The translations under genes and the position numbers were made by a program. Shown here in pieces: positions 59,201 through 64,000 of a DNA stretch of 64,000 nucleotides. Below the pieces are notes generated by a model. It was not told the DNA's origin. It saw nothing but the letters and a program-made list of their open reading frames with translations, and searched no databases. The DNA comes from Lutjanus erythropterus. Taxonomy: Eukaryota > Chordata > Actinopteri > Lutjaniformes > Lutjanidae. Position 1 is the stretch's first letter; the number at the start of each line of letters is the position of its first letter. The stretch spans positions 12,628,438 to 12,692,437 of the forward strand of contig CM034600.1 in the NCBI GenBank assembly GCA_020091685.1. The letters are read 5' to 3'.

Positions 59201-62200
59201 TACGTGCAGGGAAGGGCCCACAGACAATGTCTTGATACTGGTCCAGAATTTTGAGCTACAAGCATGGATATCATTATGAAGTTAATACTTTGGGTTGTTT
59301 GACTACATATCAAAGTAAATGTTTAAATAAAATTTGCATGATGGTAACTGGGCATAGGTGAATATTTTTGATCTTTCATAGCTCAACAGTCTAAACAGTT
59401 ATCAAGAGTTTTTTTGATATTATAATACTCACTATATCCCTTCTCTAAATCACAAATTAGTGGCTGATTTTTATGCAACAGCATGTCGATGGACATGGGT
59501 TCATGTATAAAAAAGTGTTTTTTACTCACAGCCTCCACCAGACTGTTGGCGCTGCCTCTCTTCTGCAGGAAGTGTGAGCAGCTCTCTGCAGGTAACTGCA
59601 GATGTGACGGAGAGTGGCTGCGGCTGGGAGGACCGTCTGGGCTGTCTGTGTACCACGAACTCCTCTTCACTGCTGCGGGGATGTTGCCGACACTGCCAGA
59701 ACTGCGCCAATCCACCTGAGAACACACACAACACACACTGATCAAGATGATAACTATATAAAGCACGCTGGCTGGCTGATATCAGCCATGAGGGGCAACA
59801 GTTGTGGACTACAGATGGTTTTAATGAAACACTACCTTGTTCATCTTATGAAGCTCAGAAAAGCATTTACATAGGAAAATAATAAAATAATACAGAAAAA
59901 TCATAATAAACTAGTTGTATTTGTGGCATTCACTAAACCAGAAATTAGCAAATTATTGCATGGCAGTTAGGTCCAGTTTCAAATGTCTCCACAAAAAATC
60001 ACTTAAGTTTAGACTCAAACATTTGAAGCTCTTTAAAAACTTTTCTGTAGTTTATTCACATTCCATCAACATTACAATGTAAAATGTAAGAATTGGCCAC
60101 CTGTCAAACTTATACCCCAAACAAATATGAGGCAGCATATCACCAGAACTCCTACTAACTGTAGCTGCTTACTTTAGCTGCCAATAGCTAGCAGACTAAG
60201 CAGACCAGTGAACATAGCCAGACAGGGATGAAACACAGCCTCCGAGACTGAAGGACGACAGGGGACGCAGCACTGAGGTGATTTGCAGCAACTCCAGTGA
60301 TGGCAAAGGCCCAGTGGGTTAGCCCCCATCTCCCGAGGCCTGATCAGGGGTTATGATGGGGTCAATCCCAGGGTGCCAGGAGCCAAACCCCGCAAGTAAA
60401 CTGCCTCAGTGTTGTTGGACTGAGGACAGACGGGGTGCTACAGTGACTCACTATTGGATCTTGAGGTTCAAAGTGGTATTACAAGATAGGACAAGTCGGC
60501 GCTAGGTGGTTAGCATGCTAACTTCAGTATACATCTCTACAACACAATACATAATGTCGAAACTTATTTCTTGACATTCTGTTGCTAATTTTAGATAATT
60601 TTTGAATTCTTTAAATTAGAATTCTGACAGATTGCTCCTTCAGCATTTACTTTCACATTTATGGCAATATATGTATGCCTGTTGTTAATCTTAAAATGTG
60701 GTGTTTTATCACACAGTGAGACTGACCTGTATGAGTGGCGTGTAAGAGGGCGAGCAGTCACGGCTGATGGGTGAGGCAGGAGGTGTGGCCCAGGAGCGCA
60801 GCGAGCGTGCAGGAGACAGGTGGTGAATTCTACTGGCATCCAGACCAGCCACCGCCATCACCTGAGGTCAGAGTTCACGGGCAAAATGACGATGAAGAGG
60901 AATCAATTAAGGCCGACATTTTAGGGTAGGAAGTAGAAATAAAACAGCCATACTACCATGGTAATGACCGCATTTTGTGACAATACTGTATATTCAATTA
61001 GCACAATATTCATAAACGGAAGCATGAGTGTTTGGGCGTGTGTGTACCTGTTGCTGCACCAAGTGCAGTGGAAGAGCTGTACAGGATGGAGAGGGAGGAG
61101 CCTCGTCCTGACTGCTTCTTCTGCGAAGACACTCAAAACTGAATGTTGGCCTGTTGGAGGCTGAAAGAACACACAAGAACCGAAAATGTAAACAACTGTG
61201 GTTATTTACCAAAAACGAAATACTGTGATAATAATTCAAGAGCAAAGATAGATCAACCACAATATGTATGGATAATACAGTAATAACTAATCTAACTCGC
61301 CTTTTCGTTACTTTACTACTTGCACTGTGAATCAGCCCAGTTTATCAATATGTGCAATAAATCTTTAGAACTGAGTTAACAATCATGAAGGAACCTCAAC
61401 AAACATCAAACTTAATGCGAATGACACATAAAGTTGTCACACTTCTAAATCTGTGTCAATGAATCACCTTGAGGTGAGGGTAAAAACCATCTCCTGGGCG
61501 ACCGCCTGCCATCTTGGTAGATGGGCTGTTGGTCATCGTCATAGTAACCATCGGGCTGGTGTTCGCTCCTGGAAGCCTCAAAGTCAAAGTCTCCCTCTGC
61601 ACCTTTCTGGTCCTTGTGAGACAACCTGTGATACAAAAACAGATAAACTTTACATCTCTACAAGAGCTTTTTTTTTTTTTTTAAATAAAAGTGAAAGCAA
61701 GAAAAACAAGCTGGAGACACATAGTTACACAAGTACAGAGTTATTATGTTGTTACTGGTGAGCATGTTGCCAGTGATCCACCATGTCCTCATGCCAGATA
61801 AAGTCTAGATGAATGTAGCTTTCACTCAAGAGAGAAAATAATGTCTAAAGCCATAGTATTATACAGTCACAGTACCTGTCTTTTGTGAGCATGATGTCGT
61901 CCTCATGAAACTCTTCCCCGCTGTAATACTCTCCAGAGCCTCTCTCGTCATCGCTGTCCCCGCCCCTGGGCTCCTCTCGACGAATGGTGGGGTAGAGTCC
62001 ACCACCGCTGTCTGACCTGACATTGAAACAATCAAATACACAAAAAGTCAAATACTGATCAGTGTAAAAATTTGAAAATTATAATTGAAAATCATTTGCT
62101 GTTTCTTGGAGGTTTTATGCTGATTCATTTCCCCACAGTCTTCATTCACTGCTGCATGTACTGAAACCGCCACAAATTTTCACTGCAAGTAAGAAGCTTT

Positions 62201-62305
62201 CATAGCAGGTTTTATGACACACTCGCCACCAAGAACAGTGAAATTAAACCCTATAAAATGGTAACATCATGCACATACCTAATGTAGGCTTCATAGTAGC
62301 GCGTC
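56264..62305 (-). CDS. cacna1d: Voltage-gated L-type calcium channel Cav1.3 alpha-1 subunit, C-terminal part
   Basis: Seven terminal coding exons: 62305-62279, 62016-61876, 61625-61468, 61160-61048, 60861-60727, 59715-59530, 56569-56264, phases consistent, about 355 residues. The gene continues past the right edge. Motifs in order: [136 protein letters not shown], and the C-terminus [13 protein letters not shown]. These match Cav1.3 rather than Cav1.2 (YSDEEP, DEMICIT). This cytosolic tail holds the distal regulatory domain that tunes calcium-dependent inactivation. The last four residues ITSL form a class I PDZ ligand (human ITTL). A transposon lies inside the last intron. Tail-to-tail with CHDH. 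Confidence 0.96.
56709..58224 (-). mobile_element. Tc1/mariner transposon with intact ends
   Basis: Ends CAGTTGTGCTCATAAGTTTA (left) and, inverted, at the right; flanked by TA on both sides (56707-56708 and 58225-58226). Total 1516 bp. Inverted repeats extend about 200 bases inward, sharing blocks such as GGTTAGTGGTTGGGTGAAGC. It encodes a decayed transposase on the minus strand. It is inserted in the last intron of CACNA1D, in the same orientation as the gene. Confidence 0.92.
56909..57902 (-). pseudogene. Tc1-like transposase, frameshifted
   Basis: The start [20 protein letters not shown] and the HTH are in one frame (57902-57642). The rest is spread over other frames, so at least two frameshifts are present. 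Catalytic landmarks remain: [10 protein letters not shown] (first Asp), [12 protein letters not shown] (second Asp) and [10 protein letters not shown] (Glu). The family cuts and pastes the element at TA sites. This copy cannot make a full protein. Confidence 0.85.
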
Positions 62306-63660
62306 CTGTTCCAAGAACAGGAAGGGGTCACACAGGATTGTTTGCAACAGGAGAGCAGGAAAGGAAGGGGAAAATAGGATACATGCAACGACAAAAGACA
62401 AGAAGACACAGATTATAATACTTACAAAAATAGATTTTTGTAGAGGTGGGGAAGACTGTTACTGAATAGTACGTGACTCTTATTACTATTTTTTTTGGTT
62501 GCTTACACACCATAACTGGGTCTATATGATTTTTCACAATTGTTTACACACTAAAATCTGAACACAATCACTGAAACCTGAACCTCATATACCAAATCCC
62601 AAAACCAAGTCTGGAATTTCTTTTTTTTCAAGCTTTACCAACCGGCAACAGCCACTTCTCACAGTTCTAAACACTAATGGCTTAATTATTTACTTGAAAT
62701 CAGAGGAAAATCAGAACCAGATCGTAACCCATCCACATTTTATTGTTCTCATCCTCCCAACATTCCTCATGCCTAATTAATAAAGGTTGACTTGACCCTT
62801 TGTAGTAAAGCCCTCTGGGAAAACACTGCTTGTGACGTAGATGAGGTGCTGTAGTCAGACCAAAATAGGAGGCAGGATGCAGCTTTGTTTTCTTACATGT
62901 TGCATATGTTTTTGTCTTTTTGTGTTTATAGTTTAAAAAAAGGCACTTTTTTTTTAAATGAAAGCCATTTCTTACTGAATGTTTTTCCTGGTTTTCTCTT
63001 GTTGGGCCTGTTATAATGTTACATACAAAATGTTACAACAAAACAAGAGTTCCAGAAGACTTCTTTTTGGAGAAATTAAAATGTTTTTGTTACTGTGTTG
63101 TGTGTGCGTGTTTATTTATACATATTTAAGGAGATACACATTACTGTAACAATCTTTTACTGCCAGCTACAGTGTAACACTGAAAATGCAAAAGGAATAG
63201 ACTTAATGTTAAGATATGCATGGCAGTGTTTTGCATTGAGCACATCAGTGTGGTGTTGGTTGGTAGAAAGATCTAGTGTGTGTGTCACCTTGATGCAAAA
63301 AACATTTTAGAAGAAGACGAAAAGTTTGAATGCAGAGTTTTGAATCCACATTTTGTGTTTTGAAAAAAAAAAAAAAAGCCAAAAAATGAGACAAAAATTC
63401 AGAAAATGTGTGTAAACTACTATGAAAAACCATAACCAAACACCAAAACACATAACTTCTACTGAAAGACAGACTCATTTCCTGCAACCATAAACACTAT
63501 TCCCTGTTTTCACACATGATTCAAATTTGGTGAACTTTTTGTTCCTTCACAGATTGGTGGATGCATCATGTGTTCATTTAGAAAACCCTGCCATGAAATA
63601 TCACTGGCTAAAGTCATCAGAGCTGCAATGCAATTAACCCACAATTCCCCAGGTGGAAAC
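62306..63660. other. CACNA1D intron with repeat sequence
   Basis: No further CACNA1D exon was recognised here. Between about 62470 and 63500 motifs resemble the ACAGTTTTT...CAATTG element at 21650-22853. The interior is T-rich. Confidence 0.45.
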
Positions 63661-63667
63661 ACGAAGG

Positions 63668-64000
63668 GCCCTATCTTACGCCCAGCGCAAAGCCATTGCA
63701 CTGGTGGCGTAGATGAATTTGCTATCTTACACCAGTGCAGCTGCCATTTTTGTCACGTCTGCAAGATAGCAAATGAACATGCACCTGGTCTGTGCAGCCA
63801 TGGGCAGGAGGTCTACAGATGAAGGCGAAAGTAAAGCATGCCCTGGCACATTTGCTATCTTGTGCTTGGCACATTTGAGTAAAAAACACTTCCGCCTTAA
63901 ACCAGCTAAAACCTGGTTGAAGCATAAAGTCTGTGGCGCCATCAGTTTGTCTGCACAAGATAGCGCCCGGTGCATTTGGTCGAGGCACACACGCACGTCT
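63668..64000. mobile_element. GGGCCCTATCTTACGCCC-type element, cut by window end
   Basis: It starts GGGCCCTATCTTACGCCCAG and contains several inverted copies of the motif GCAAGATAGC/GCTATCTT. This is a recurrent fish non-autonomous DNA element. The right end is outside the window. Confidence 0.55.

Noticed and set aside
60300-60520. tRNA-like or SINE sequence in a CACNA1D intron
   Set aside because: Some GC-rich, cloverleaf-like phrases occur, but no consistent A and B boxes or acceptor stem could be assembled.

Overview
The window is nuclear DNA of a ray-finned (teleost) fish. The evidence is multi-exon genes with GT-AG introns, vertebrate orthologues in a known conserved block, and many fish-type DNA transposons and MITEs. 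Exon boundaries were placed by eye from reading frame, splice sites and remembered family sequences; no alignment was run.

Layout, left to right. (1) 0.25-6 kb: two tandem, related genes on the + strand encode the DNA-binding part of a Tc1-like transposase with no catalytic domain, so they look like domesticated transposase genes. Each has an upstream non-coding exon and is preceded by a copy of a ~235-bp element. (2) 8.26-11.65 kb (+): SELENOK, with an in-frame selenocysteine TGA and a recognisable SECIS element in the 3' UTR. (3) 12.3-21.06 kb (-): ACTR8, complete in 13 coding exons, convergent with SELENOK. (4) 23.4-34.7 kb (-): IL17RB, a cytokine receptor with a SEFIR domain. It appears to lack the second extracellular fibronectin-like domain and has a Thr/Pro-rich stalk instead. 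(5) 35.4-47.03 kb (+): CHDH, mitochondrial choline dehydrogenase, nine coding exons, divergent from IL17RB. (6) 51.3-62.3 kb (-): the last seven coding exons of CACNA1D (Cav1.3), running off the right edge. Gene content matches the human 3p21.1 block (CACNA1D, CHDH, IL17RB, ACTR8, SELENOK). ACTR8 seems flipped relative to its neighbours when compared with the human arrangement as I remember it.

The most striking non-genic signal is a family of ~230-241-bp elements with terminal inverted repeats (consensus start near GGTCGTGTCTAGA). Each carries two copies, one near each end, of the CGCG promoter palindrome TCTCGCGAGA or a one-base variant. Four copies are present: one directly upstream of each domesticated transposase gene, and two in tandem that fill almost all of the space between the divergent IL17RB and CHDH starts. 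This suggests a MITE family that distributes a ready-made bidirectional core promoter.

The rest is introns and intergenic sequence dense in hAT-like, TTAA-flanked, Tc1-like and other inverted-repeat elements.
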